Shown: positions 38,626 through 50,222 of the stretch, in pieces | How the letters are laid out: the number at the start of each line of letters is the position of its first letter | How positions within the stretch are numbered: position 1 is the stretch's first letter | Assembly: GCA_025345505.1 (NCBI GenBank) | Contig: JANVCC010000077.1 | Span: forward strand, 3,318,446-3,382,445 | Length of the DNA stretch: 64,000 nucleotides | Source: Todiramphus chloris collaris | Lineage: Eukaryota; Chordata; Aves; Coraciiformes; Alcedinidae | Reading direction: 5' to 3' | Notes under the pieces: model-generated | What the model was told of the DNA's origin: nothing | The model's input: the letters and a program-made list of their open reading frames with translations, nothing else | Databases searched by the model: none | Translations under genes and position numbers: made by a program

Positions 38626-39206
38626 GTGAGAGACGGCGCTCAACTGGGGCTTGTTTCAGTCTGGTTGAGGATGTTGATCATTAGGATATTAGCAGAGGCA
38701 GTGACTGTGACCCCAGGTAGAAGCAGAGCCTAAGGCACTGAGATAGAGAGCAACATGGTAAGAGGGAGTTTTTCTTACAGTTTTTCAGCTTTTCTCACAG
38801 TGTTACATGACTGGGGTAGGAATCTAGAAACAGCAATAGGTATTTCAGAGTGAGTAATGGCTGTGGCTCACACCTACGCCTGCCCATGACCCTGCCTTTC
38901 CTGTGGAGGGGTCCCAAATTCCCTGAACTCTCAGAAGAATCAGCTGAGCCAAGCTTACACTTGTTATCATAACAGGTGAATATGTCCCTAATAGCTCAGT
39001 AAATTTACTGTTAGCCAACTAAGCTATAGTAACAGGTTTTCTGCATGCTCCATGCTTACTGCAAATACAAAAAAGGATGTGTTATTTTTAGCACCTTTTC
39101 TGTCTTCACGCTTACACAAGCACATCCTAAGAAGGAGTGAGAAGCAATATACACCAAGCTGTTGAAGTTACTGCACTGACTCTCTTCTCCATTTTCTCCT
39201 CCACAG
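38626..39206 (+). other. SORCS3: SORCS3 last intron (581 bp)
   Basis: A short last intron. The first part is open in the SORCS3 frame until the TAG at 38682-38684. No repeat was recognised. The acceptor is CTCCACAG. Confidence 0.85.
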
Positions 39207-39271
39207 GAAGCATCTCAACAATTGCCAACAGTGAAAGCACAAAGGAAATCCCCAACTGCACTAGTGTTTAA
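39207..39271 (+). CDS. SORCS3: SORCS3 last coding exon (C-terminus, PDZ ligand)
   Basis: This exon completes Gly532, encodes residues 533-552 and ends at TAA (39269-39271). The tail reads SISTIANSESTKEIPNCTSV. The last three residues TSV fit a class I PDZ ligand (S/T-x-Φ), which agrees with reported binding of SorCS3 to postsynaptic PDZ proteins such as PSD-95 and PICK1. The mammalian tail begins this exon GIATIAN where this copy reads SISTIAN; the rest looks unchanged. Confidence 0.97.
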
Positions 39272-39307
39272 TACTCAGAATCCACTTGGTCTACAACATT
39301 TCTGACT

Positions 39308-39362
39308 TTTTATTTGTAATTATTATTGTTATAATTATTATTATTATGAAAAAAAAAGAAAG
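39308..39362. repeat. A/T-rich ATT/ATA simple repeat and A-run
   Basis: Repeated TTATTA/ATTATT units are followed by nine A, just after the SORCS3 stop codon. It is low-complexity DNA in the 3' UTR. It contains no full AUUUA-type element cluster. Confidence 0.8.
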
Positions 39363-40084
39363 AGTTATATGTCATTATTATCATTTGGGAGGGGATGGGG
39401 TGGGCTTTTTCTTTTTACCAGGGCTGCATTCATAAATAGCAGAGGTTTTTCATATTTAAGAAATATGCATCAGATTAGAAAGAAAAAGCAAAGAATGAGT
39501 CAAATGTGCAGTGGGATTTGAATGCCAACCTCTTGTTAAATACAGAGTAGGGAATTAAGTATTCAAATCCAACAGGTAGATATAGTACATTAGGCAGCAT
39601 GTTGTAGGTAAATTGTCCCCTTTCAGCCCTTTGCAAAATAAGACATGAATCAGCTACTTCATCCTGCCAGAGGGCTCGGACTGGGTTTTGGACCAGGCTC
39701 TGCAACATGCCGACAGCCCTTGCTTTCCACTGACATGCATGTCTCAGCTTTTTGCAGGATCTTGCCTCTTTTAGTTGCTTTTAATTTCAGTCACCCTCTG
39801 GCACTGTTGACTGCTGAGAAAGTAAAAAAAAACAAAAGCAAAGAACAAATCAGAGCAAACACACATCACAGTTCCTTGGACTGTAGATTGGCTGGAGGGG
39901 ACATCACCACAAGCAGTGAAAGAACATGCCTGAGTTTATGAATGCAGCCCCAACCCTGTGCATGTGAATAGCGAGGATGCTGAAGGCCTACTGTAGATAA
40001 TTACAGTGTACATAGCTTTTTATTTCTTGGGAAATAATTTAATGTTTAGTAAAAGAAGATATGTTTAAAACAAAACTGAACAAC

Positions 40085-40137
40085 AAACACACATGCACGC
40101 ACATACACGCGCACGCACACTCACACGTGTGCGCGCC
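40085..40137. repeat. CA-rich alternating purine-pyrimidine tract
   Basis: A degenerate CA/CG repeat (ACACACATGCACGCACATAC and similar) leads into CACACGTGTGCGCGC. Alternating purine-pyrimidine DNA of this type can adopt Z-DNA. It lies in the probable SORCS3 3' UTR, where it is likely polymorphic in length. Confidence 0.85.
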
Positions 40138-40281
40138 TCTACACGCCAACCAACCAGGGACCGTGGTGAGCACTTGAATCACACTTTGGTTCCAAGCGTG
40201 TTCCCATTGTCTGTCATATTTCAATCTGACACTGCTGTCTATAAACAGCATAGTTTATTTCTCTGTGTATAGCTGCAAGCC

Positions 40282-40299
40282 TTTTTTTTTTTTTTTTTT
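40282..40299. repeat. Poly-T (18 bases)
   Basis: A homopolymer in the probable SORCS3 3' UTR, followed by AAATATACG. In RNA it would be a U-run able to bind U-rich RNA-binding proteins. Its length is uncertain. Confidence 0.9.
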
Positions 40300-40642
40300 A
40301 AATATACGTAGAGTATCATTTCCTATGATGGAGCATTAGCAGGACAAACTATGACCCTGTCATGAATATTTTAATGATGTTCATCATCTATTCACCTCTG
40401 TCACTGTTGTCCACTTCTGAGAAGGGTCTTGGTGACATCCATTAGGGAAAATGAGGAAAACAAACAGAAAATTATTACCAGTGCGGGTAAATATCAGTGT
40501 GTTTGCAGTACCCAGTACAACCTCAACTCAGCAGTGGGCCAGGTTGCAGTAGCTTTATGCCTAATGAGAAGTGGTGCTTTCAGCAGTTAAACTGGTGAAG
40601 TACAGTGCTATTCAGGATGTGTAAGAATAGTAAATTTTGGCT

Positions 40643-41650
40643 CATCATAGAATAGTTTCGGTTAGAAGAGACCTTCAAGATCATTGAGTCCAACCATAAA
40701 CCTAACACTGCCAATCCCACCTCTAAACCATGTACCTGAGCACCTCATCTATGTGTCTTTTAAACACCTCCAGGGATGGTGACTCCACCACTTCCCTGGG
40801 CAGCCTGTTCCACTGCTTAACAACCCTTTCAGCGAAGTTGTTTTTCCTAATGTCCAACCTAAACCTCCCCTAGCACAACTTTGAGACCATTTCCTCTTGT
40901 CTTATCACTTCTTACTTAGAATAAGAGACCAACCCCCACTTCACTACCACCTCCTTTCATGTAGTTATATAGAGTGACAAGGTTTCCCCTGAGCCTCCTT
41001 TTCTCCATATTAAACAATTTGAGTTCCCATAGCGGCTCCTCACATGACTTGTTCTCTAGACCCATCATGAGCTTCATTGCCTTTCTCTGGACACACTCCA
41101 GCCCCTCAATGTCTTTCTTGTAGTGAGGGGCCCAAAACTGAATCCAGTATTTGGGGTGTGGCCTCACCAGTGCTGAGTATAGGGGGATGTGATCACTGCC
41201 CGAGTCCTGTTGGCCACACTATTTCTGATACAAGCCAGGATGCTGTTGGCCTTCTTGGCCACCTGGGCACACTGCTGGGTCATGTTCAGGTGGTTGCCAA
41301 TCAATACCCCAAGGTCCTTTTCCACCAGGCAGCTTTCCAGCCACTCCCTCCCAGGCCTGTAGCATTGCAGGGGGTTGTTGTGACCCAAATGCAGGATCCA
41401 GTACTTGGCCTTGTTGAACCTCATACCATTGGCCTTGGCCCATCAATCCAGCCTGTCCAGGTCCCTCTGAAGAGCCTTTCTACGCTCAACCATTTCTACA
41501 CATCTGCCCAGCTTCGTATCATCCATGAACTTACTGAGGGTGCCCTCAATCCCTTCATCTAGATAAAGATATTAAACAGAACAGGCCCCAATACTGAGCA
41601 CTGAGGGACATCACTTGTGAGTGGCAGCCAGCCGGATTTAACTCCATGAT
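40643..41650 (-). mobile_element. CR1 LINE, about 1 kb, antisense to SORCS3
   Basis: On the minus strand the element ends with a CR1 tail: GGTTGGACTCAATGATCTTG, then GGTCTCTTCTAACCG-like sequence and the octamer TTCTATGATG. The reverse-transcriptase 3' region survives in broken minus-strand frames (40916-41167 and 41164-41424), which show the family pattern [20 protein letters not shown] and [16 protein letters not shown]. Similarity ends near 41650, the 5' truncation point. Several frameshifts make it a dead copy. If the SORCS3 UTR is long, this element would be part of it. Confidence 0.92.
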
Positions 41651-44600
41651 GCATATGATGAGGGACTGCTCTTTGGAGAGTGGGATGCAGGGCCGAAGCT
41701 GCATAACTGTGCTAGGAAAGGTATTTCTTATGAGTGCTGCAGCATGGTTGCTTCCAATTTCAGATGGAAATGCCATCCAAGTAATTTCTGCATGGTATGC
41801 TGGTACTTTCTCATCAGAACAGGTAGGTTAATGAAGAAAAGCTCTTGAGGAATCTTCTAGCACACTGAGTTGAAAATAGTCCTTAGGACTAGTGGAGTTT
41901 TGGGGCAGGAGGTTGACTTAGTGTTAAGTTACATTTATCTGTTTTTCTTGAGTTGATGATGTTAAAAATGGAGCTTATTCTGCAGAATATTGAGTTATAA
42001 GACTAAGCTGGAGTGGAAAGAAGATTGGAGGCACATCTTCTTTGGGAATACAGCTACCTGTATTCACTCTGTTGATGGGCTGGAATATTTTTCAAAGGTT
42101 GTAATCCTGATAGGTTTGCAGGTGGAGAGGTAAATGTTTAAACACAGCTTTGCAGAAAAACACAGGAAGTATTTCAATATAAAAATTGTATACCAAAAAT
42201 GTAGGGAAACACTGTTTTGCGTGAAGTACCAAAGCTAAATAGTCTCAATTATTCTTCTCCTCCATTTCAGTCAGGGTTGTGGGCCTTTTCTGTTGATTTA
42301 AAAATAATTCTTTTCTGTTTCCTCTCTCACTTTTCTGCTCTAGTTCCTAATAAAAGCTTGAGAGTGATGGCTCTGTTATTCTACTTAACCTTGAGTATCC
42401 ATCCATCACATGAGCATAAACAGTTGCATTACTGTCTGTTCTACTGAAACACCGAAGTAGTTTACAGTAATGGCCCAGTCTGGTGATAACACTGTTAACA
42501 CAAGGCCATAGCTTCCCATTTAGATATAGATGGGAGGGATCTACATAAACACTACTCTCTTGGGCCTTGAGCTAAATTGTGGTCTGATCTCAGTCTTTGT
42601 TGATCATTAGGATTTGAGGGACTACTTTTGTGAGCTGCTGCAAAGGACCGAATGCAAAATACTTGTTACTTTCCATATAAACTTCTTCTATAATCCAGGA
42701 AACAAAGTGAAAATGTTTATGGTTTGGAGTTTTCTAGGGTTTTTGTGGGATTGATCTCAAGTTGATTTAAAAGGAAAGGCCTTTTTTTTATTTTTTTTTT
42801 ATTTTACCCTGTTAAAGATGGCTGTTAAATATCTCATATGGGGAAGAAGCAAGGAGGAAAAATTGAGAGGAGGCTGCTGGAAAAAAAGGAAACATTTTCA
42901 CTTCTCAGAAATGTAAGGCTGAAAAGTTTCTGAACGATAGTTAATTTTTGGAGAAACATCTGCCCAGAAAGCTATTTTCAATCGAAAATTATCCTAAAAA
43001 CACTATAAAGTGAGGAAAAATAAACTTAAAAAAATATCCATGGAGCCGAAATTAAATGTCAAAAAATCCCTACCTGACTGATTCTTGAGTTGGCTCAAAC
43101 TTCTTGTTCCATGAGATTTACTGGGTATCACTGCCTCTCAGGGAAGAGTGTTACCCCACTGTCTGAACCAGAGTGTGCTTCATGCACATCCAGAAAGAGC
43201 TCTCTAGGATGTACATGGAACCAAGTCTGCCAGATGATACTGCATTAGAGCACAACCATGGCTGATGGCAGCTGAAGTAAGATTGTGTTCATGACTGAAA
43301 GCTGCTCCTTTAGGATCCTCTAGTATCAGCTAGAGTAGTAGTAGAGTCTCTGTTAACTACTGTGTCCCAGTGGGATACCCAAGGCTGTATGTATCCATGG
43401 GACCTCTGTAAAGTTTAGACTGGGCACTGTCCATCTTTTTTGGAAGGTACTGAGCTGTGGTGTTAGCACAGACTGGAGTTTTGGCCCCTTTCATTTATGT
43501 GTGTCATGCTGGGAAATAACAACTTGGGGATTTCATTAGGTTTTTTTTCCCCTGAAAGTTTTACCCCTGAGGAAAATGTAATGGAAATCCTTGAAGCTGT
43601 AGATCGTTATTTACCTGAGTAAGGAGGAAAAGAGCCAATGGCATGAGTAGAACATAAATAGTTTCCATACAGTATTTACACATCAAGAGAAAAAGAGAGA
43701 GCACACAAAAGACGGGGTCAGTGCCCCCGCTGCCAGCCTTTCCCCCATGAAGGATTCTACTGTATTAGCTGTAATTTAGGAATAATGCATGAGACTGGAG
43801 ATTAGATGAAGCTTTTGGCTCTGTATGGTTGTCAATCTGATGTAAACATCCAAGAGATCCTCCTCTTAGTTTAACCTTTAACCTGTGCTTGAGAACCCCA
43901 GCACTAAGCCCAGAAGGACTGCAGATGAGGCGGGAGTGACTGGGCACTGCAGAGTGTTTCAGTTACGGTTGCCATCAGGAAGATGTGCAGGACAGTGTGC
44001 ATTTTCTTCTGGACTAAGCTTTGATTTCAGGGACATATAAAGATGTCCTGTTGTCCTCTCTTTCCCTTCAATCAGTTCCCACACACATTCCAGGTCTGAC
44101 AATCCAAACCAGAATCCTCCCATTCTCTCTGATGATGTTGGGCAATGCATTAAACCCAAAACACCCCCATGGTTTTAAAGGATTAAATGAGGCAGACAAT
44201 TGCAATACCTGTATTAAACACAGTAATACAAATGCATGAGTCATATAAATACATATATATACTGTTCTTGGTTTTATTGTTCCATTTGAATATTTCTACT
44301 GTAAAAAAGGCAGTGGTTTTGAAATTGTTGAAAATAAATGTATTTTTGTACATCAGAGTTACCCCTGGATGCTCTTTCAGTCTTTGTTCTCAAATTTCCT
44401 TTTGGCAAAATCTATTCTGTCTTCACTGAATTTCCCTTGCCATCTCTAGCCCTCCAACCCTATCTGTCATTCAGGGTCCTGCAAAGCATGTGGAAGGTGA
44501 GCAGAGAAATGTAAGGCAAGATTTTAAAGATAAAATGACTACCTTTTCTTCTTTCTTATTACTCCCCTCCAAAAATAACTATCTCTTTGCCTTCTCTTTG

Positions 44601-44700
44601 GAGACCGAGAGGTGAATAGAAGGGGAGAACCCTGCTTATGCAGATAAGGTGCCATGAATCTCATACTCTCATCTAACAAATTTTAGTCTGGAAGAGTCTG
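41651..44700 (+). other. Downstream region with candidate poly(A) signals
   Basis: There is no recognisable gene here. Canonical AATAAA hexamers occur at 42349-42354, 43019-43024 and 44333-44338. The last is followed within 10-30 bases by a T/G-rich stretch and is the best candidate for a distal SORCS3 polyadenylation site, but nothing in the sequence proves use. T-rich runs occur at about 42783-42805. Short frames on both strands look random. Confidence 0.5.
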
Positions 44701-44726
44701 GAGAGTGCCCATGTGAGAGGGGAAAG

Positions 44727-44769
44727 AAAAAAAAAAAAAAAGGGGGGGGAGGGGGGCAGGGGCGGGGGG
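44727..44769 (+). repeat. A15 run followed by G-quadruplex candidate
   Basis: Fifteen A (44727-44741) are followed by G8-A-G6-CA-G4-C-G6 (44742-44769). Four G-tracts of four or more with loops of one or two bases make a very strong predicted G-quadruplex on the + strand. It lies about 5.5 kb after the SORCS3 stop, in otherwise A/T-rich DNA. Confidence 0.9.
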
Positions 44770-47700
44770 AGCACCTTCATCACTCCTTGGCAAAAGAGAC
44801 TATTTAGAAAGGAAAAGAGAGCATGGAAATGTGTCTGTGGATATGCACCAGCCATCTCCCTCTGTGAGCATGCATACACATCCCCCATCCCTTCTCCCCC
44901 TCCTTTCCTTTAGCTCTGGAGGTCCATAAACTGCAGACTTCTGAAGTGTGGCAGCATTACCTGGGAAATATCTCTCCACAACGATCTCATCTTTATGCTC
45001 CTTCCCAGGTGTCTACTACTGGTCACTAGTGGAGGCAAAACTAATGAGCCAAATCTTTTCTCTGAGCTGATGCAACTAATGTTTTATGTACATATTACTT
45101 AAGACTGCAGCTAATAACTGTATATTCTCCCTGTTATAATCAATGACCAGTTGTTTCTGGTTTTTCTTTATGTCAGTAATTTGAAAAGGTCAGGCAACCA
45201 AGGACTAGATTGGCCATCTCTGAGAGTGATGTATGAGAGAGCTCCAGCATCATGAAAGATCTCTTAGCTTTTGAAATCTCTAGGTCGGGCTGCCATGCTG
45301 GGTGTGGGACACCTGTAGTATAGGAGAGAAAAATACTGGCAAGGCTATTTTTCCCCAGGTTGGTGTGTTGATACTGAAAAGCTTGGCTTGGTTTGGGCTT
45401 TCTATCTAATAATGCTCTTGCCTTCCTTGCTCAGGGAGAGCCTTTCATTACTTGTATAAGGGGAGCTCCTAGAGGGCCTGTCTGAGAACACATCCCCCGT
45501 CCACCCACCACTGAATAAACCACATCACAGCCACATCAGTGGTGGAATGCCCCAGTGCAGAGAGGCTTGGCTGGGGCTGGCTGCATCCTCACCCCCACAC
45601 TGCAGCGTAGGACAGAGGAGGAGGAAGGTGCATGCCTGAACCAGCCAAGGCTCTGTCTTCACACTCTTTGGGCACTGGGCTGGATTCTCCTGCTGCAAAG
45701 CAGAATCTGAGAGGCTGCTGTTGGACCTTTTGTACTGTTCTCTGAGTGCCCTTCTAACATCATCACCCTGAATGAGCAGTGAGCTTGTCCTCACTGCTTC
45801 TGCTTGCCAGGAGTGTGCCCAGCCTTGCCAGGTAGGAGAGGAGCCTCTTTCTCCTGGTTCAGTCCAGGTCTTTACAAACAGAAATACAAGTTCTTGTGCC
45901 CCAGAGAATTAGCCCAAAAGAGAAGGCCTTGTGCTCCAGGTTCCTCCCTGTGAATGCTGCTGCCCAACTTCTACTTCTTGTTCTGGGGACAAATGAAACA
46001 TTTCCCACCCAGAATTCATGGCACCATGCATTTCAACAGGGTGAGGCAGAGCTTAGCTGGATTTTCTTCTGCCCGGGTCTTCCTTTTTCCTTGGCCCTCT
46101 CCTCAGTGAAGTACTCTGGTTATTAAGCACTATCAAAGCACCATTGCATTACTGACATATTACTGTAATACATCACTCGAATGCTGGCCTGCTGTCATAT
46201 ATCATGGTGCTACATCAGAGGACTGACAGGAACCCCAGACCCAGAGAGGGATCACTTTTCTAAGCTTTACAGGCTGCTTTTTTTTTTCTCTTAAGACAGC
46301 AAGCAAAGGCAAAGGAAGCAGTGTTGGACTGCTGCCACAAGGCTTTCAAAGCCTTTAAGTATATTTGTCTACACACTTTTCTCTTGACCCTGAAACATTA
46401 ATTAAACAAGTCTGCTGATATGTATATGCGAGCCCACAGAGATGGGCTTATTTGGGGTCATGGAGGAGGTAACAATCGCACACTGTGAACTATTTCATGA
46501 GCTTAGCATGTGTGAGTGTCTGCGTACGGGCAGAAGACAAAGATTTGTCCTTGTAAAACAAAAAAAGGTTTGTTGCTGGCGTTCAGAGAATTTATTATTA
46601 GTAGGTGTCTTGACTATATTTTTAATGCAGTCTTGCAGGTAGACACAGGACAGAAGGTAATTGTGGTGCTTGTTGTTGGGATTTTACCCATGATCAGTAC
46701 AAAAGGATTTGCTTCACCATTGCTTTATGATAGTTCTACCCGTGCAGGTCCACCAACAACAGTGAGTTTGGTCTTGATTTACACCAGTCTGAGCTCTTGC
46801 ATTAAGAGGAGTTACATGCCTACTTCAAGGACAGAATAAATCCTTTTTAATGCCTTGTTGTGAAAGTCAAACAGTTTTCAGGCCAAAATTTAGGGGAGAT
46901 TGTAATAATACTACTACTAAAAATGCATACAGGGACATAATAGGGAGGAAGAAAGAAGATGTTTATTAAATGAAACATTCAGTATTTGTCAGTTCATGGG
47001 ACTCACTCTGCTTTCCTTGATATTAACTGGACTCTATGCTGGGTGAGGGAATAAGTTGAAATAATTTCCTAGGTTGGGAGTCAAGGATAAGTTTTTTACA
47101 AGTAGCTACTTAAATGGGCCATCAAGAACTTAAAAGACAATTGGCTGGACTAAGACAAGGGCTGTAGCTACTTTTTTACTCTTTTAGAACACCCACTGAA
47201 GAGACCCGCAAAGAAACCAGGGAAAGTAGAAGAGTTTTAAGGAGGAGAAGAGATGAAGAAAATGAAACAATCTGACAACCAGGATGAGGCAAAGGAAACC
47301 TGGGCAGCATCTCTTGTTGCCAGATAGAGCAATGTTTTTCTGTACTTACAGTGTCCTGACATCCCCCCCTCCATCATTTCAGTGGTTCTAAGAGGCCACA
47401 AGGATAGGGGAGGGCGATAGAATAGCCCTAACATGCCTCTGCTCAGGGACAGACAGTGCTGCTGGCAGAAGGAGGTCTGTTTCTATTACCTCAAGAGCTC
47501 TGCTCCACAGCATGCATATGTGAAAGTATCTAAAGCTTATTCTAGGCAATTTTGGGAATCTAAATCCATGTGCAGCTGTGGACCTTACTACCTAATAATA
47601 TTGCCTATGCTTGGAATAATCGGATGTTGTTAGGAATACCTGTGAGACTGGGATTTTAATTTTTTTCCTATCCTTGAAATGTTCTTGTCAGTTCCACTCT

Positions 47701-48550
47701 ACAGTCTGCTAGAGATGTGAACACTATTATAAGATGCTGAGGGACTTTCCTCTTTGTTTTTTTTTTTTTTGTGTAAAACTTCTCTTCCTTTTGTAGGTTA
47801 CACAGCAAAGTCTCGGCATATGTTTCACTCCCCTCCACCCACTGCATTTTGTAACAAGGAACAATTTGCAGTATGAACAATATTTACAGTATGAACAATT
47901 TGTCCACTTCTAAAAGACCAGAAAGGACAAACACATGAACTCCTGTGGCTTTGGTGCAAGAGAACCTGGAGACAGTTTTTGGCATCAGTGAGCACATTCT
48001 CTGTGGATCTGTCATTAACTCCTATAGGCCTTGGGGCAGACCCTCACTCCACACAAACACTCATGTCCCACAACCCTTACACCTTGCTGGCTGTGAATTA
48101 ATTATTCACACAAGATACTTTCATCAACCTCCAAATATTAACTGATCCTGAGTAGTGGGAGGGAAATGATCTAATTTTATCTATTCCATTGATTAATTTT
48201 TGGACAAAATCAGATTGAGAGCAAGGTGCAAAGACAACACAAAGTCTAAGCAAATTATGACAGACTATGCTAGGCTCAGAACCAAGGTCCTGTATGTCAG
48301 TCCAGTGGAAGTTTCTAGGCTTAGAATCTCCCGGGTCAGGTCAAGACCATTCCTCAAGTGCCCTTTATATAGTCTGTGGGGATGGAAGGCAAGATGGAAC
48401 TGAAGAAAAGGCTTAGTTCCTCTCTTAAAAGGTTATATGGACTTAAATCACTAACCTAAGGTTGTTCGCTATTTTCTGGTTCAGGCTAAGGTGGGTCTCT
48501 GCATGCAACTAAGGTCCATCATGTTCGAGTCTGAATTTCTGGTTATAGCT

Positions 48551-48600
48551 GCTGCACACCAACAATCTTCAAACTGCTGCACACCAACAATCTTCAAACT
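48551..48600 (+). repeat. Perfect 2 x 25-bp tandem duplication
   Basis: The 25-base unit beginning GCTGCACACCAACAATC is present at 48551-48575 and again, with no mismatch, at 48576-48600. The lack of any difference suggests a recent duplication, a polymorphic locus or an assembly slip. Confidence 0.95.
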
Positions 48601-49873
48601 GGTCTGAACTTCCCTGGAAGACCACCTGCCTTGCAGTAGTGGCTCTGACTGTGAGAAAGCCTAGAAGGGACACTCGGGGCACTGGACTGGAAGGTGATGA
48701 ATGTGGCATTTGGCAGAAAAGATTTCAAAGGCAGGCTGAGGGTTCACTCTAAGCACAGAATGGTGCTAAGCTTTTTATTTTGTTGGGGTTTTGGTTTTTT
48801 GGTTTTTTTTTTTTTTATGGTAAAACCCTGCCTCTAATTTTAAAATCAGAATTAATAGCTAGTCAGGAACATTGGCTTCAGAAGTTATTATTATGTTCCA
48901 ACAGATGTTCAACCAGTCAGATTATTTAATTAGCTTCATGCTCCTTAACCTCATAAATCTGTGAAAGCTGTGACAAGGCAAAAGAAAAGGAATTCATGAT
49001 AATGAATCAATACCCTAGACCTTCTTAATACAGTCTAAAAAGCACCACTGAAAAGTTTGGGGAGCAAATTCTGTCTGGGATAGAAATCTCACCTGAGCAC
49101 AGTTTGGGGGTAAAATGCCCAGGATACTCAGCACAGAGTCCTTGGGAACTGGGGAGAGTCTTTCTGTGTAGAGAGATGGTTTGGCATTGGAAAGACACGC
49201 ATACAGTCCCTGGCTCTGCCACTGGCATAAAATGTGACTTTTAGAAACACTTCCTGTTCTTTTCCCTATCCTACCTACACTGAACAGTGGGAATGTTGTT
49301 GGAAGTAGAGTCCAACCCTAAGTACAGCCACATATCTCTGAGCACTGAAAGTTTGCACCACATCTACATCTATGATGACGTAGAAATGGGAACTTCGGGA
49401 ACTTCAGGGAGAGAAGTGATGGTAATAAACATTACGTAAGAGCAAGAGACAGTCATATTCTGACTTTTTTTTTTTTTTTTCCTTCTTCCTGCTCTACTGG
49501 GTCCTTGAGTATTCCTATACTTACCTAGAAAACAACTTATTTTCTCAAAGCAAAACAAAAAATGGAGCACTCTCTTTCCACAAAAGCATTACTGCCTCTT
49601 TTCTCTTCCATTGGCTTATGGCACTGTTACAGACCTGCTTGTCTCTCCTCTGATGCTCCAGAACTTTTCATTAAAAAGGAGACAATTAATAAATTAGCCT
49701 CTATCCATTACCCACTTTTGTGTGATGCAATTCTACATTTTCCACCTATACACTGTTTTTCTTCCTCAGTATGGGAAAATGCAATGTCTCCTCAACATCC
49801 AACCTGCACCAACCTAGCTCTTTGATGGCTTCTAGGGTCTTAGAACCCCCTCACACAGAAAGTTAGATAGGTT

Positions 49874-49924
49874 CATATATATATATATATTTTTTTATAT
49901 ATATATATATACACACACACACAA
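49874..49924. repeat. Compound AT/CA microsatellite
   Basis: (AT)n, then a T-run, then (AT)n again and (AC)n. It is likely highly variable, and the two AT arms can fold on each other as a cruciform. Confidence 0.93.
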
Positions 49925-50073
49925 ACATGTCTATGAGGATTTGTCCTCAAATTTACTCCAGAGAAGAGGGGCATCACTTAAAATACTATTTGGAAGAAAG
50001 CCACCTTTTTTCTTTCTGCTTCCCATTGACAAGAATGCCTTAGGAGACTGGCTTTCTTATTTCCATACCTCTG

Positions 50074-50222
50074 TGTCCTGGGTTTGGTTCAGGTTAATTA
50101 TCAGCAGCAGCTGCTGGCCCAAGCAAATGAGAGGAGCTGCATCTGGAGGGGCCACAGCCGGGAAAACCAACTGCACCAGTCAGTGGGATATTTGATACCA
50201 CACCGAGTCATGCCAGATCCTT
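50074..50222 (+). mobile_element. Partial LTR of an avian endogenous retrovirus
   Basis: It starts TGTCCTGGGTTTGG and is followed by AGGTTAATTATC, which matches the typical 5' end of a common bird ERV LTR. After a gap it shows GGGGCCACAGCCGGGAAAAC, then GTGGGATATTTGATACCA and a GAGTCATGCC block, which correspond to the U3 part of the same LTR family. Only about 150 bases remain, no coding region is next to it, and the rest of the LTR is missing or too diverged. The family assignment comes from memory of bird LTRs. Confidence 0.6.

Larger units (their letters stand above)
4138..39271 (+). other. SORCS3: SORCS3 gene, 3' half (13 coding exons, about exons 15-27)
   Basis: Thirteen exons join in frame without a stop for 552 complete codons plus one split codon, ending in TAA at 39269-39271. 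The total is 1660 coding bases, and (1660-1)/3 is a whole number, so all phases are consistent. The product is a type I membrane receptor of the VPS10P/sortilin family, expressed mainly in neurons, where SorCS3 acts in sorting and at the postsynapse. Paralogue choice rests on recognised SorCS3-type stretches: the YKSIFSRRC block, the KMEKCPGKAPRG block and the tail ending EIPNCTSV, which differs from the SorCS1 and SorCS2 tails. All introns begin GT and end AG. The human protein is about 1220 residues, so roughly the C-terminal 45% is here. The 5' half, including the promoter and first exons, lies outside the window. Confidence 0.96.
39272..40642 (+). other. SORCS3: SORCS3 3' UTR (end not fixed)
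   Basis: Non-coding sequence follows the stop. It starts with an A/T-rich block (ATT/ATA repeats near 39317-39348, then A9), and has a CA/GT-rich tract at 40085-40137 and an 18-base poly-T at 40282-40299. I see no AATAAA before the CR1 at 40643. The variant hexamers TATAAA (40239-40244) and AATATA (40301-40306) could serve. The first canonical AATAAA is at 42349-42354, so a longer UTR running through the CR1 cannot be excluded. Confidence 0.6.
44770..50073. other. Intergenic DNA
   Basis: No gene is supported. Small items are a fragment resembling one arm of a palindromic repeat (46775-46798), the twice-occurring 13-mer CAGTATGAACAAT (near 47869-47899), a perfect 25-bp tandem duplication (48551-48600), T-rich runs (47757-47770, 48779-48816, 49467-49481) and an AT/CA microsatellite (49874-49924). 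Frames such as 45525-45794 on the minus strand show no recognisable domain and look random. Confidence 0.6.

Noticed and set aside
41077..41562. Long + strand open frame (161 codons) downstream of SORCS3
   Set aside because: It is the antisense of the CR1 LINE at 40643-41650 and has no protein similarity of its own.
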